From Haplomitrium mnioides (taxonomy: Eukaryota > Marchantiophyta > Haplomitriopsida > Calobryales), in contig JBNGIS010022188.1 of the NCBI GenBank assembly GCA_049999725.1, forward strand, positions 1 through 30,141: a stretch of 30,141 nucleotides of DNA, in the 5' to 3' direction. Each line of letters opens with the position of its first letter. Position 1 is the stretch's first letter. The notes under the pieces were generated by a model. It ran no database searches. It had not been told where the DNA came from and saw only the letters and a list, made by a program, of their open reading frames with translations. Both the position numbers and the translations under genes were made by a program. Positions 17,821 to 30,004 of this stretch are shown here, piece after piece.

Positions 17821-20311
17821 ATGCACAGGCAAGCTTTTCGCAAACTGGTCTGTAGCAACGTACGGCAGGGATTCCAAGATTCTTCTCTCGGGTCTTTACC
17901 ATCGTTGAATGCTCTACTTTACCTTCCCGTTCACCATAAAGCAGCTACAGCCGTTGCAAAGCCATGGGAGTTTCCTGCAGTTGCGTGGCGCAAATATAAC
18001 AGTGGCACCGGAGTTTTCAGAGTGTCGGGAGCTCTGCCACAGGGTATAGTCGCAGAAAGGATTGTAGAGGCTACGGCCCCGTCGCTCCAGGGAATCGTGG
18101 TTGAAGATCTCGTCATCAACCTTACTGAACATCCGAAGGTTTGACTACTCTCCAACACACTTTTGACTATTACTCCTTGAAGAGGTATTCTCGAAATTTG
18201 TTTCGAAACCGTAGATACGATTTCAGAGACGCCGTTTTCTTACTCACGCATCATAGTTTTTTCCAGCTGAATTTGGTTGATGATCAAGTCCCTACCTGCG
18301 AAGCTTTTTTCCAAAATGCAAGTTTATTTTCTAATTGAGCGAAAATTGCTTTGCTGAATCATCGGTTGTTGTTCTCACAGGCCAAACCTGTCGTTGATCC
18401 AGTTGCACTGAAGTTTGGATCTGTATATACAGATCACATGCTTCAGATACATTGGAAGGAAGGGCTTGGTTGGTCAGTTCCCTCCATCAACGAGCTTGGA
18501 CCGTTGCCCATTCATCCTTGTGCCCAGGTGGAGTCTCCCTTAGATTTTCCATTGCACTTTATTACATCAAAGAATTGCTTGAAGGAATAGGTGGTCGAAA
18601 TGTACCACACTATAGACGTCCATTGTGGGCATTTTGAGCAGGAAAGTCTTCCTGTTGTGGATCCTTTGTCGGAAAATCCAATTATCAGCCTCAGGATTTT
18701 CTGGCTGTCATTTTGAAAAGCTTGAGAATGTGCTCACAAAGTGTACAGGCCTCATTCACCCCATTTCAAGGGGTTTGGAAGATACTGTACTTGAAGGCAT
18801 TGAATCGAAAGAGGTCATGCCATGGTTATGTTTGTCACTGCCGTTTTCGGATTTTTGAGTATCATTATGTAATATGTGCAGGTTCTGCATTATGGACTAG
18901 AGTGCTTTGAAGGGATGAAAGCTTACAAAACCAGGGACGGCTCTGTCAGGCTGTTTAGGCCAAACCTGAACATGGATCGCTTTATTCGTTCTGCCCAGCG
19001 CCTTGCTTTTCCTCCTGTGGACAAGGTTTTTCTTCTTCTTCTAGAGTCTCCTCCCCCGCTGGCATTTTCGAATCATATACTAGCATGTTAGAATTCACTG
19101 AGTTAGGTGGCAACTTGTAGTGTGTGTGATTTCCAGTTACTAGGAAGTTTGTCTATCAGCCTGGGATAGATTTCTGAACAAATATCAATGCGCTAGGTTG
19201 TAGCTTTCTCGCAGATGCTTCCTTTGGACTGGTATCTCATGTTTGCATGCTCTCGGTTCATGTTCCTTCATTTCTCATTGGTTGTTGACTGTTTTCAGGC
19301 CACAATGATTTACTCGCTTGTATTATTTTGTCAATCAGGAGGCTGTTTTAGAGTTGATAAAGATCCTTGTTCACCTTGAGCGTGACTGGATTCCAGATGA
19401 GGAGGGGTTTTCTGTTTACATACGCCCAACCATGATTTCAACACATCCCTTCCTGGGAGTGGGCCCGTCAAGGGAGGCCATGATTTTTGTTGTGCTTTCT
19501 CCTGTTGGGCCTTATTCTGCCACTGGGTTGGAACCCATCACACTTTTTGTTGAAAACGAATATGTGCGGGCTTTCCCTGGAGGAGTAGGTGATGCGAAAA
19601 TTGGGGGAAACTATGCACCAACGATCTTACCTCAATTGCAGGCTGCTAAGAAGGGTTGTTCACAGGTCTTGTTTGTGTTACAAAATGTTAAGGGTGGGTT
19701 GATTGGTGAGTCTAGTACTATGAACGTGTTCTTTTTGTTGAAAGATAAAAATGAGGAACTGGAGTTGGCTACTCCTCAATTGAATGGCGTCATTCTTCCA
19801 GGAGTGACCAGAGACACTGTCCTGGCACTAACTCGCAGCTTTGGCAATATTAAGGTTTCAGAGAGGGACTTGTATTGGGAAGAGGTGAGTGATTTCATGT
19901 TGAAGTTTATCAGTGAAGAACTGGAATTTGCATCAAGTGTTCACTTTAGCACATTTGATTCATGTAAGTTGACAGGAAATAATCATCCCTCACTGTAATG
20001 TGCATGCTGTGTAGATCGAAGAGGCAAGTGCAAACGGATCTTTACTGGAGGTCTTTGGAACTGGGACGGCCTGCATGATTCAACCAGTCATGGGCCTTTT
20101 GACTAGAGACTCTACACGAATTCATGTGCCCTTTGACAAAGAAGCCGCAGCATACTGGACAAACAAGCCTGCTGGGAGTTCAATTGAAGAACTGAAGGCA
20201 TATGAACCTTTTAATCTCTGTGGACGTCTTACAAGGGCAATAATAGACATTCAATATGGCCACGTTGAAAGCGACTGGTCTGTTGTGGTTGATAGCTCAG
20301 AATCAGTGTAG
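17821..20311 (+). CDS. Branched-chain amino acid aminotransferase (animal/fungal-like subgroup), organellar
   Basis: PLP enzyme of fold type IV that interconverts Leu, Ile and Val with their 2-oxo acids, using glutamate/2-oxoglutarate. Exons 17821-18138, 18381-18527, 18882-19025, 19339-19884 and 20015-20311 all join in phase 0 with GT-AG borders and give 483 residues. Residues 1 to about 80, Arg/Ser-rich with few acidic residues ([18 protein letters not shown]), look like a transit peptide for mitochondria or plastid. Core motifs are [10 protein letters not shown] (exon 2), [11 protein letters not shown] (160-170), [10 protein letters not shown] (179-188), YIRPT (230-234), GDAKIGGNY with the Schiff-base Lys at 290, GESSTMN (326-332, PLP-ring Glu 327), ILPGVTR (355-361), GTGTAC (400-405) and a DIQYG...ESDW end. 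These match animal and fungal enzymes better than the usual flowering-plant ones. The start at 17821 is the only ATG giving the leader in frame. A frame upstream of it would need a TTG. Confidence 0.93.
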
Positions 20312-23300
20312 CAATTCTTTACCTTTTGCAATGAAGATCTGCATCAAATCCTTTTTCTCTATGTGGACGGTTACGCAATTTTTCATTTGGTGGCTTGACC
20401 ATTTGTCATACTGCTTCTTTCGGCAGCAAAGGATACAGCATCGTGAACACTTTATGTATGTAGTCACCTCCTACGTATTTGAACGTACACAGATTTAGTT
20501 TATATGAGATAGTTGAGACTAGGAGATAGTTGCGAGTTTGAAAGATGCCCTGTGTAGTCTACGAACGTGCATTTCTGATGTTTTACTCGATCCGTTTATT
20601 CACTCGAAGTGAGAATACTGATTGGGATCTGTGCTGGTAAGTACTTGCGACAATAGGCATTCATTCAAAGCGTTTTTAGTATGAGGTGTCCAAGTCCAAA
20701 TCCAATGAGCCTAGTCATTTTATTCCACGGATTTAGAACAAATGTTCGAACATTAAGATTCAAAGATACGTGTCGTGTTCTGCACGATTTTCCAAACTCT
20801 CCGGTCCGTATACCATTTCTTGGACTAGTGCGTGAATGAAGAATCCTCATCGGAAGTAGCTGCTACGAATTATACTTCATTTTAGAAAACAAAGTAAGAA
20901 CCTTTGTCAATCACAAGCTGCAGAACGCAAGTGGCTGTCGGCATTTGATCGGTCATCAATGACGACAGGCAAAGACAGAAAAATGACGGCAGTATTGTCG
21001 TTGCAGTGACTTCAAGGAAGTATTCTGCGTTGCCGTCTCTTTGCTAAACTTCCTCCAATAGCTCGGATGCATACCGTCAAGACTATCCAAATCCCTAAGA
21101 GAATGAACGACAGACGCAGATCTCTACTATACAATATGCTCGCAATCGTGACAAAGAGCAGAAAGATTACCAGGATCCATAGACTGGTCCTACCTGAGCC
21201 CGACCTGCATAACGCATAAGCCTCAGTTCAGCCCAAATTTAAATGCAGAGTAAATGAGAGTTCCAGAGAATATATATACTACTCAAAGCCTTCTAATCCA
21301 ACAATTACGTTAGTTCAGGACTCAATGGCGATGAAATTATTCACTAGGAAGTACTACGTCTCGGTGAGCGAGCTTCTAAAACAAATCTACACTGTAAAAG
21401 CCCTCCCCAGGTTCTGATCTACACATTTCCTTTCTGTTCACCTCAACGACTATGACAACATGCTAGCAAGTAGCATTCCGCAGGTAGAATGTGTCCAGGT
21501 TCACAATTTTCGTTCCCGGTGACTTGATTAGGAATACTCGGCACACAGATCCGAGGGAGAAGACAGCAAAAAAGCTGACGAAACCACTATTGCAGAACTG
21601 CACGCTACACCTGTACCGAGAAACGTGCACCAGATTGCGCGAAGATGCAAGAAATGGAATACTGGAAGCAAGGTCTGAAGTGCATTTTGGGATCCAGAAC
21701 TCCCGATCGCTAACCTTCATACTCTACACTGAGACGCGTACCTGGTGGACGATGGCCAAAACGGTAGAGAAGGCCACGTTCGTGCAGATTTTAGCTGGTA
21801 ATCTCTCAGCCGCTCCGCTAGATTGCCACGCGTTATCATTCTTTGCGTTTGTCAGAGAAGCACTTCTCACTTGCCCAAGTGATACCAACGTCTGCTGCTG
21901 GTGGTAACTCACAGCAGAAAAGACGCCCGCTGCTTCATCTCATTTCCATCCTGCTCCATTTCTTTTCCACCAACCCTACCACTTCGAGTCGCCCAAATGT
22001 TTTTTGTAAACCACGTTCTGCGATGCGCATCCCTTAACAGCGTGGCCACGTTGTGCTCCTTCCTAAACTTCCTAATTAAATGGAGTGTACAAGACACAAG
22101 TGCTGTGTCTACCGCAACAGAGTGCAGATTCTCTGAGTCCATATTTCATGTAGTTTGCAGTTTCCTTAATCTTCGCATGAACTGGAGCGTACGAGATGAA
22201 TTGAAAGGTGCATTGTCTTCAAGCATACAGCAACTACTAATACACTGTAAGGTAGTGCAAAATAAGTTAGTATATATGGGCCGAGAATTTAAAAAACATA
22301 CCAAAATTTGATGATTAGAGACGAGCAAGATCACATAGAATATACTCTACCGAATTTGATCCAAGAGAATATTTTGATGAATTGAAAACTACTTCTTCAT
22401 CCAGTGCTAAGAATACTCCTTTCTAAAATGCACAACATCATCTGGTACTTGTACAGCTTTTCAATTGGCAGAACGACCATATTAAAAAGGACATTTCATA
22501 TGTACCCAAAAATTTTAGTTGCATTACAACTATTGTTCAATTCATACATTGTTCTCTTCTATGTCCACATTCAGTAACCGAAGATGTAGAGTAGTAACAT
22601 CTATGGCTACCAAATGCAGCCCGACTCCACTTATTTCAAATCTTGGCCTTCTAAATTACAAAATGCAAAGACAAAACTTTCAAGTCAAAGAATCTCAAGT
22701 AACAGGGGGATTACAAAAACTTTGAAGTCAAAGAATCTCAAGTAACAGGGGGATCACCAAAACTTTTAAGTCAAAGAATCTCACTTAACAGGGGGATTAC
22801 CAAAACTTGGAGGCATGACCAGCAGCTAAATCATCACAACTTAATGTGCACTGCCTTTTAAGTCCAATAACTCCCATTGCATAGTACCTTCACGAAGTCT
22901 CTATAAGCGACAAAAAGCTCCTTGAGTGGCTACTTATTCCAGTTTGCACCTTATCACATGTAGCCAAAACTTTATTTAAGAAAAACAATGCAATCTCTAA
23001 AAGCATAAACTGTATGAAATGCATTAAATAGAAGACCTAAAACTGACCAGACAGTTGGTGTGTACAAGAAAGGTAGCACAACACAATTCCACCTGAAACA
23101 ATTTGGCTTTAATTTAGCTCTTACCGAACAAAAGAAATCATGTCATGTTTTGAAGATCACCTATGAAAACTTGGTCTACACTACGTTGTGTATTCTGTAC
23201 TCTGGTGAAGACTTCTGTTGATGATACTTCTTATTTGAAAAAAAAAGTATTCAAAACATCTAGACTAGCTCTACATGGTTACCAAAACGGCCCCCAGTAA

Positions 23301-23534
23301 ATAATGTAGCTCCTACAAGCTTCTAAATTTCCTTTCATGTCTATGTAGTCCACATGACTCTTTCAAACACTCCATCTATCACGCACAAAGTTGTTCAAAT
23401 TGCCACTACTGAGTGAAGAATGATAAATTACGTACATAAGTTACATACGATTTCTTGTTTCCTAGTCCATGTGATTTCTTCAAGACAGAACCACTTACCA
23501 CTTGCAAAGGTATTAATATCTTGACCTAAATCAA
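20312..23534. other. Convergent intergenic region; no secure gene
   Basis: It lies between the stops of two genes pointing at each other, so both 3' untranslated regions should be here. Overlapping open frames on both strands at 21463-22311 (longest 138 codons, + strand, without a proper ATG start) show no recognisable domain. A degenerate duplication is at 22051/22155 and a 43-bp tandem repeat at 22673-22801. An AATAAA on the minus strand (22971-22976) could serve the minus-strand gene but is about 560 bp past its stop. Confidence 0.5.
22673..22812. repeat. 43-bp tandem repeat, three units plus a partial
   Basis: Units start at 22673, 22716, 22759 and 22802 (partial). Each has AAAACTT, then AAGTCAAAGAATCTCA, then AACAGGGGGAT. 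Units differ by only a few bases, so the expansion is fairly recent. Confidence 0.9.
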
Positions 23535-26500
23535 CTATCTTGCACGCCTGCCTGAGTACGTATCAACAACTGATTTCTGCTCTGCTGGAGCTAGGTATCG
23601 TGCCTACAACCAAAAAAAACGCAGAAAATGTGGTTACCTCTTCACCAACAAAAGCCAAGAATTGTTCCCAAAACATTTAGAAAAGGAATGTGTAGGTGCT
23701 TTTAAACAATGCGTAACATGCATTTGACACATTCAACTTGACGTCCATATAATAATTAGTATCATGTTTAATTGAAGAATCTTAGTGATCTGAAAGCTAC
23801 GAAAATACATTCGAGCACTCTCGGCATGTCATTAGAACATAATTTTCTTTGTAATCAACCAAAAAACCTTTAAGAGTACTAAACAATAACGTTAGGAAGT
23901 CATTTATTTTCTACTTCCCACACAATTATATGCCCAGTTTCCATACAGTTCATCTCAAAATGTAATATCCTGATTAGAGGTCTTTATAGCTTACCTGAAT
24001 AAACATTCGCTCAGCATCACCTGCCTTACCTTGGTCCCTGAGTAACACACCCTGAATTACACAAAGGAGACCATATTCAGAAAAAAAGTCCAGCATAATC
24101 TCATGCACTGAATAATACAAAGCTAAGAATGTCACTAAGTATGGCAACAGAAGAGTGGGAGAATGAGTCCTTGAAGCCCTTCAGGTCTGTAGATCTGGCG
24201 CCCAAATCCTAAGAGCAAAAGTTATTATTCTCTCCTTTTGAAGCTAGAAGAATACGTCTACCTTTGCAAGGTATCCTCTAAAATCATCTGGGCTAGTGGC
24301 TATTAGTCCATCATAGACAGCAACCGCGTCAGCCGTATGTCCCCATGCTGCATATGACTTCCCCAACAAGAGCTCCACCTGGTACATAATAATTGAGTCA
24401 TCAGTTTGATCCATAATGGAGTGAAACACACCAATATTGAAGCCGTACTCAGAAGAAAAGCAAAGATGTAAGCATTACTTGGACAGGGCCAATCTGATCA
24501 TAGGATTGGGTGAAAGAATCGCCTGTTACTGCCACATTGTCGGGGTTTGAGACACCTTCGGTAACCAAGGATCGCAATGGACTTGAGTTCAATCTTGCTC
24601 TGGCTGCAAGAAGCTCTTCAACAGCCTGACATGAAATGCCCACTTTATTCTAGAGATTACACTTCACAAAGTTCATCATCATGCAAGTAGTGTAAGTAGA
24701 AAAACAGTACAAAGATGTACCTCATTTGGCTTCTTGTCAGCAATCAAACTATCTGTCAACCCTTTCAGTAGGATGAATATATCTTTTCCAGAAGCCTGTC
24801 AACTTTCACAGTAAGAATAGGAGCAGAGTTGGAACTGAGGCACTTGCTAATAAGTCAGTATTGCCATCAGGCTATCTCACTGAGGCAAATCTCTGCAGCA
24901 AGGTATTAAACCTTTTTATTGACAAAATGAAAAGATAGAAAACTTGCTTTGATAGCACTGCGATAAGCTACAGCACTTGCCCCATAATCGTCTCGTTCCT
25001 GCTCAACTTTTCCCAATAACTGCAGTGCTTCAACATCAGTTGGCGTTGTCTGCTCACAAACCCACACTTGGTTACCATTTTCTGATGGCTCATGGAATCC
25101 AGACTCCTAGTGACAGGTTAGAAGACAGAAGCTTAATGTTCAATATTTGAAGCTCGAACACTGAAACCTGAATTAACTTCGTAAGAAGACCTTTGGCTTT
25201 GTTTATTTGTCCAAGCTCATCGTAAATAAGCGCTGCTCCCTGCAGCCATCAATCAACGGATGTTTCTAGCAAAAATAGTACAACCACGCGAAAGTTTCAA
25301 ACTAAGAGAACAAGAACACAGATTCAGCTTTTAAGACAAAATTGTGCCAAGGAGGAAGTAATTCAAAGCCTCAATATAGATAACGTCCAACAGATTGTAA
25401 CATCTAAATGATGTGAGTTTTGCCACCTGCAGAAAGATACCAGCTGGGAAAGGGAGTTGAATCATGTGTAAATGGCCATACAGAGAACTGCAATGAGCAT
25501 GACAACGATGATATCCACAGACAGCTATCACTTATAGGTCATTAATACGACACGAATCTACCAGTTCCCTGCTATTACTGCCAACAGAATAAGATCCTTC
25601 TCAGTATTGACAAAACCACTATGCTTACAAGAGTTAAGTATTAAGCGATCTGTAGTTTGATAATTCCAAAAGATAGATGCTGAACAACACACCTGAGGAA
25701 GAGTACCTACCAACATGAGGTTCTTCCAACAAAATCAAGCAGATCGACTGAAAGAAAATAAGGGTTTCCATTACGGGCCTTGAGTTTGTTCATCACTAGG
25801 GATAGAATGGTCTGGCAGAGTACCACTATTTTCCCACAAACTATACAAAAAGTCCAGCTCAGACAGATAGAGGAGGCATGTGTATCTTATCTGGTAAGAA
25901 GGTTTGTCTATTCCTTTGTTTTGTACATTGTCAAGTTCTGTTTCTTTACTTTGATGCCTCGTGAAGGAAAACTGGACAAGTGTAAGACTAACCCAATATC
26001 TTTAAGAAACCGCATTTGTAGATACAGAATCTATATATAGACTGCAAGAATTTTTAGTTGATAATTTGAATCTTTTTTCTAAACAATCGATTTGGATCTG
26101 TGCCCAATCTGACAAAGAAATTAAATCTAAAGAAAGTCTACTCTCTATAAAAAGCATTCTGCAGTAGCCATGCTTATCTTTCCAGATTTCAGAGATTCTA
26201 AGCACTAGAATCGCTTAAACTTAAAAGCAAAAGAGTAGGTTGGAGATTAAAGAAATATCATCACAAGTGTTGGGAAAACTCCATACTTACAAACACAGGT
26301 AGCCAAATAAATTATCAAGCTGATCTGAACTGAAGATTGAAAGGCCTAACCACCCATCAATCATTAAAAGAAAATAGAATGGAACTGAATTTGACTTAAG
26401 TCCTAAACTGACTTGAAAGCACCAGGAAACGGACTACAATGCACACGCAGACAAGCAACAAACTAAAAACAGTAAACAAAGAAGGAAATAAAAGAAGGGT

Positions 26501-29149
26501 GAGCCAAAGCTCACTAGTGAAGCAATGTCTTCCACACTTTAATGTCTAACTCTAGCTATCATGATGCTCTGTACCATCAGATGAATGTTGAGAACGAGGC
26601 AGTAGAACATAAATGTCAATCAATAAATAGGAAATAGAAAATAATATGAAAACATAAAATATAAAATATACAAGTTTTGAAAGGAGGAGTGCCGTGATGA
26701 GCACAGTGAAAACAACGCCATTAGTAGAATGGTAATGTACTGTTACTTTACCACATACTTTGTAAGTCCCCAGTTGTGGATATAAGTTATACCAGTGGCA
26801 AAACTTATGTCCCAAGTTTCACTGTTCCGGAAGTGGTGGGAAGATTAACGAAAGCAAAATTTATAACCAAGTTTGCAGAGTTGATACCTTGAGTGCAGAT
26901 TGGTCGTTTGGGGCAGTTGAGAGTATCGTCTCAAAATCCATTGCTGTTGCCTGCCAAGTGAAACTTCATCTGTAAGGTTTCGTGTGCAGCAAAGGTTTTC
27001 AATAGGCTGCATAATGGCTATCAATTCATGACATTTGCACTGCTCTGTCATTCAAGACTGAGACGGTAGCTAACAGCTTGCCTGAAGTTTTACAGCATAT
27101 TCTGGTGACAGTTGACTTTTTTCAGCCACCTTCGTGGTTTCTACATTTGGACTGCCATCCAAAATAGAGATTAACTCAACTTTCAAATGGAAATTTTTAG
27201 TCACTGGACATCAAAGACCAATACATATAGCACTGTAACTCAATCACCCTTCAACTCTACATGATAATGCAAGGGATTTTCTTTTGGATGGACATCATTC
27301 CCGTACCTTCCAGAAGGAAGTATATCACCAAAGGCAAATATTATCCCAAACACCAGCACAGCCACTCCAGCACCAATCTTGAATGCCAGACAGGTGCAAC
27401 TTATTGATTAGATTCACCAGCTTATGCCCAAACCTCCATGAAACAAATATCTGCAATACATTATTATTTGAGATTTTTTTACTTCAAAACTTACTTTCAC
27501 CAAAATATTATCTGTCCAACCGTTTTGCGTAGTAGGTAGAGGAGCATCATAGTCTACTGGGGCAAACTTCTTTTTTTCCTCCTGCTCTTTTTGTGCCTTC
27601 GCAAATCTGTGGAAAGACCTGATGATCAGTCACCCTCTATATCTCAACGGAAAATTTCCTTGGAGAAATTCCAATCAAGGTTTCTGATGTGAGGTCCAAT
27701 CATCACAAGAACAGGGACTATGCCTAGCACCCCAAGATCTATCAAATGCTATAAACACATATTTACAATGGAAAACAAAAATAACCGTGGAGTACAGCAC
27801 CAACGTCAACTATTCGGACGTTTCAGAGTTAACAGTGAGGACACAATGCCTCTCTATTTCCAAATTTGACAACAAGATGTACAGAGCAGACGAAGTCTTT
27901 GCCCATCACTGAACCATGAAAACAATTCCTCCGGTAGGTGGTCAGCCGTGTGATCACACTCTCTCAACCCTCCTATTCAATCCTTGGGCAACGGTGGCCA
28001 TGATGAAACTATCACTACTGGCTCACAGATATTTCTCAACTTTCCCCCTTGCCTATAGAATAAAAACATACTGCAGTAACCTCTACATAAACTTAGATAT
28101 CTGCACAATACCGTTTAACTTCTTCCAGGCGAAGTTCAAAGACGTTTTCGTCGTCAATATCGAGGCTCTGCTGCACTTTGTCAAGATTAGGAGCCTCCAT
28201 ACCTGCAGAAGAATGTAAAATCTGACATCACTACCATGCGACAGTATCCCATTACTGCATCACAGTGGATTAACTAATTGGAAAGATTAGAAGCGAAGGG
28301 TTTTAACAAAGAAGATTTCACCTGATGGTATGCTGTTCTTGTTTTCTTGTTGCTTATTTAAAAGCAGCTGTCTGCAAGAAGAGTAGGATTGTCAGATTTG
28401 TCACAAAAACTAACTGATATACCAACTCCTACATACGTGTTTCACGCAATACCTGATGCACTTCCCCGACCTGCTAAACTGAGGATAGATGGCGTTGCTC
28501 ATCGTAGATTATGATGAAAGAATGAGAAAAGAGATTCCACGGGGAGACGAAATTATAACAGGGTACATTTAATCAAACACAACACTATATTTCGGATGGA
28601 CAAAGCTTACCGTGCCTGAGCTATTGGATTCACTTTGTCCCTTACTTGTTTCTTGCGTTCCCCCTTCTACACATTAACAAAGTAGAAGAATTGAAATCCT
28701 TCATAAGTATTGGAAATTACTTACTTATTATCTGTAAAGGTGGCAAAGAGTAATGAGCTATTCTGTACAGACAATTCAAAAAAACATCCCAATGCGAAAT
28801 ACACTCACGCCAAACCTTAGTCTTCTTTCTAGGCTGAGATCCAAATCCTGAATTCCTTCCAACGACTTGTAGAACACCAACAACTCGGTCCCTCTTCGCG
28901 GCATAAAGCTGCCCAGTGCATTTCGTGCATAATGTACAGCTTCCAAAATCTGCTCTGAGCTGACTAATTTTCCGTTGAGGGGGTACAAACTTCGCTACAA
29001 CCAACTGCTACAACGATCACACGAGTGAGTCTATTGCGCTTCATCCTAGAGTTAGAAATCTCAAAGTCGCAGAACCAAGACTTTTAAACATAACATCACA
29101 GTAAATACAATGAGCGCACCTGTGAGATCGCACCCATAGCTAGAATCAT
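23535..29149 (-). CDS. Plastid (thylakoid) TPR protein, 'chloroplast lumen common family' type
   Basis: I assembled 17 exons on the minus strand (high to low): 29149-29120, 29004-28809, 28666-28611, 28470-28453, 28367-28322, 28202-28112, 27606-27495, 27377-27307, 27151-27082, 26950-26888, 25239-25168, 25049-24948, 24795-24721, 24625-24479, 24378-24262, 24051-23995 and 23603-23535. All phases agree, giving 463 residues. Residues 1 to about 75 look like a transit peptide (MILAMGAISQ, then basic). A charged segment and FAPVDYDAPL follow. One hydrophobic span, IGAGVAVLVFGIIFAFGDIL (184-203), could be a membrane anchor or lumen signal. The rest is helical TPR repeats: GAALIYDELGQINKAKGLL, VEALQLLGKVEQERDDYGAS, VELLLGKSYAAWGHTADAVA, AGDAERMFIQARYLAP. 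The last block is the conserved end of this plant family, whose exact function is unsettled. Introns 9 and 12 appear to have GC donors. The first five exons are the least certain. Confidence 0.85.
25240..26887 (-). other. Long intron (1.65 kb) of the TPR gene
   Basis: This is the tenth intron, far longer than the gene's others (roughly 80-500 bp). No domain-like coding, transposon end or RNA gene is recognised. Short open frames inside it lack support. It is AT-rich throughout. Confidence 0.7.
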
Positions 29150-29364
29150 ATGCACATGCTTGTCAAGCTACACAGCTCTCGTGAACAATGTTTTTTTAAT
29201 TTCAGACAGGACAATTGGATCAAGGGGATAAGCTTGCGGCAGACGGATGGGAGATCATCCACATTGCGTTTTATTGTACAGCAGGTGTTGATCCACCGCA
29301 GCGGTCGTCAATGACTACGTGGAGACAAATTCACTGGAAGGCTCAGCCTATTCAAACGCCTCCA

Positions 29365-29486
29365 AATACCCCGCCACATTAGTTAGCGGGCTTTTCTTTC
29401 ATGTTAATACCCCGCCACATTAGTTAGCGGGCTTTTCTTTCATGTTAATACCCCCCACATTAGTTAGCGGGCTTTTCTTTCATGTT
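29365..29486. repeat. 41-bp tandem repeat with hairpin and T-rich tail, three units
   Basis: Units at 29365, 29406 and 29447 are nearly identical; the third lacks a G in the stem. Each contains CCCGC, an 11-base loop, GCGGG, then CTTTTCTTTC. This is the shape of an intrinsic bacterial terminator, but here it is probably just a recent tandem duplication. Confidence 0.92.
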
Positions 29487-30004
29487 AAGTGAGCGCTTTT
29501 TTCCCAGCATAATTTTGGAATTTCACTAGTGTTTGTTTACATGAAAAGTCTTTTTTTTTAAAGTTAAAGTAGTAAACCCTAGCTAGCACACTTAGCATGA
29601 TTATCTTATCTATGATTATATAGTACTTAGTTTACTCCTAAAAAACTTGTTATTCTAAAGTATTTAAAATAGAGTTTTTATGATATTGCAATCAAGTCTT
29701 ACTAGTGGTGATTTTTTTTAGTAGAATCTAAAATAATACTATACAAATATAAAATTGTATAGATCGATTAGAATGAATAGTCTATTTGACAACCTATATA
29801 ATGTGAAAACAAAAATGTTTATTTTTGTTGTTACATCACTATGAATCGTGTAGATTATTGAACATATTATAATAGTAAAACTATCAATCTATTAAACAAT
29901 TTGACTCTTCAAATGTGACAAATGATGTTATTTTTCAAAAGCATTATCAATTTTGTGTGGTTGTAACTATCGTACATGAAGATAGATGTTGTGAGAGAAA
30001 ATGC

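Noticed and set aside
21463-22311. Overlapping open frames of up to 138 codons on both strands
   Set aside because: No recognisable domain, a start that is not ATG for the longest frame, and conflicting frames on both strands. They may be untranslated or decayed sequence.
26552-26815. Minus-strand frame with hydrophobic stretch inside the long intron
   Set aside because: It lies wholly within an intron of the TPR gene, has no family resemblance, and its hydrophobicity follows from AT-rich codons.
28776-28994. Alternative frame for the second exon of the TPR gene (YPLNGKLVSSEQILEAVHY)
   Set aside because: It also splices formally, via KGERKKQVRDKV. The chosen frame joins in phase with a plausible first exon (MILAMGAISQ) and gives a transit-peptide-like N-terminus. 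Not fully excluded without transcripts.
29365-29486. True bacterial terminators or bacterial contamination
   Set aside because: Flanking sequence is continuous AT-rich DNA next to an intron-containing plastid-protein gene.
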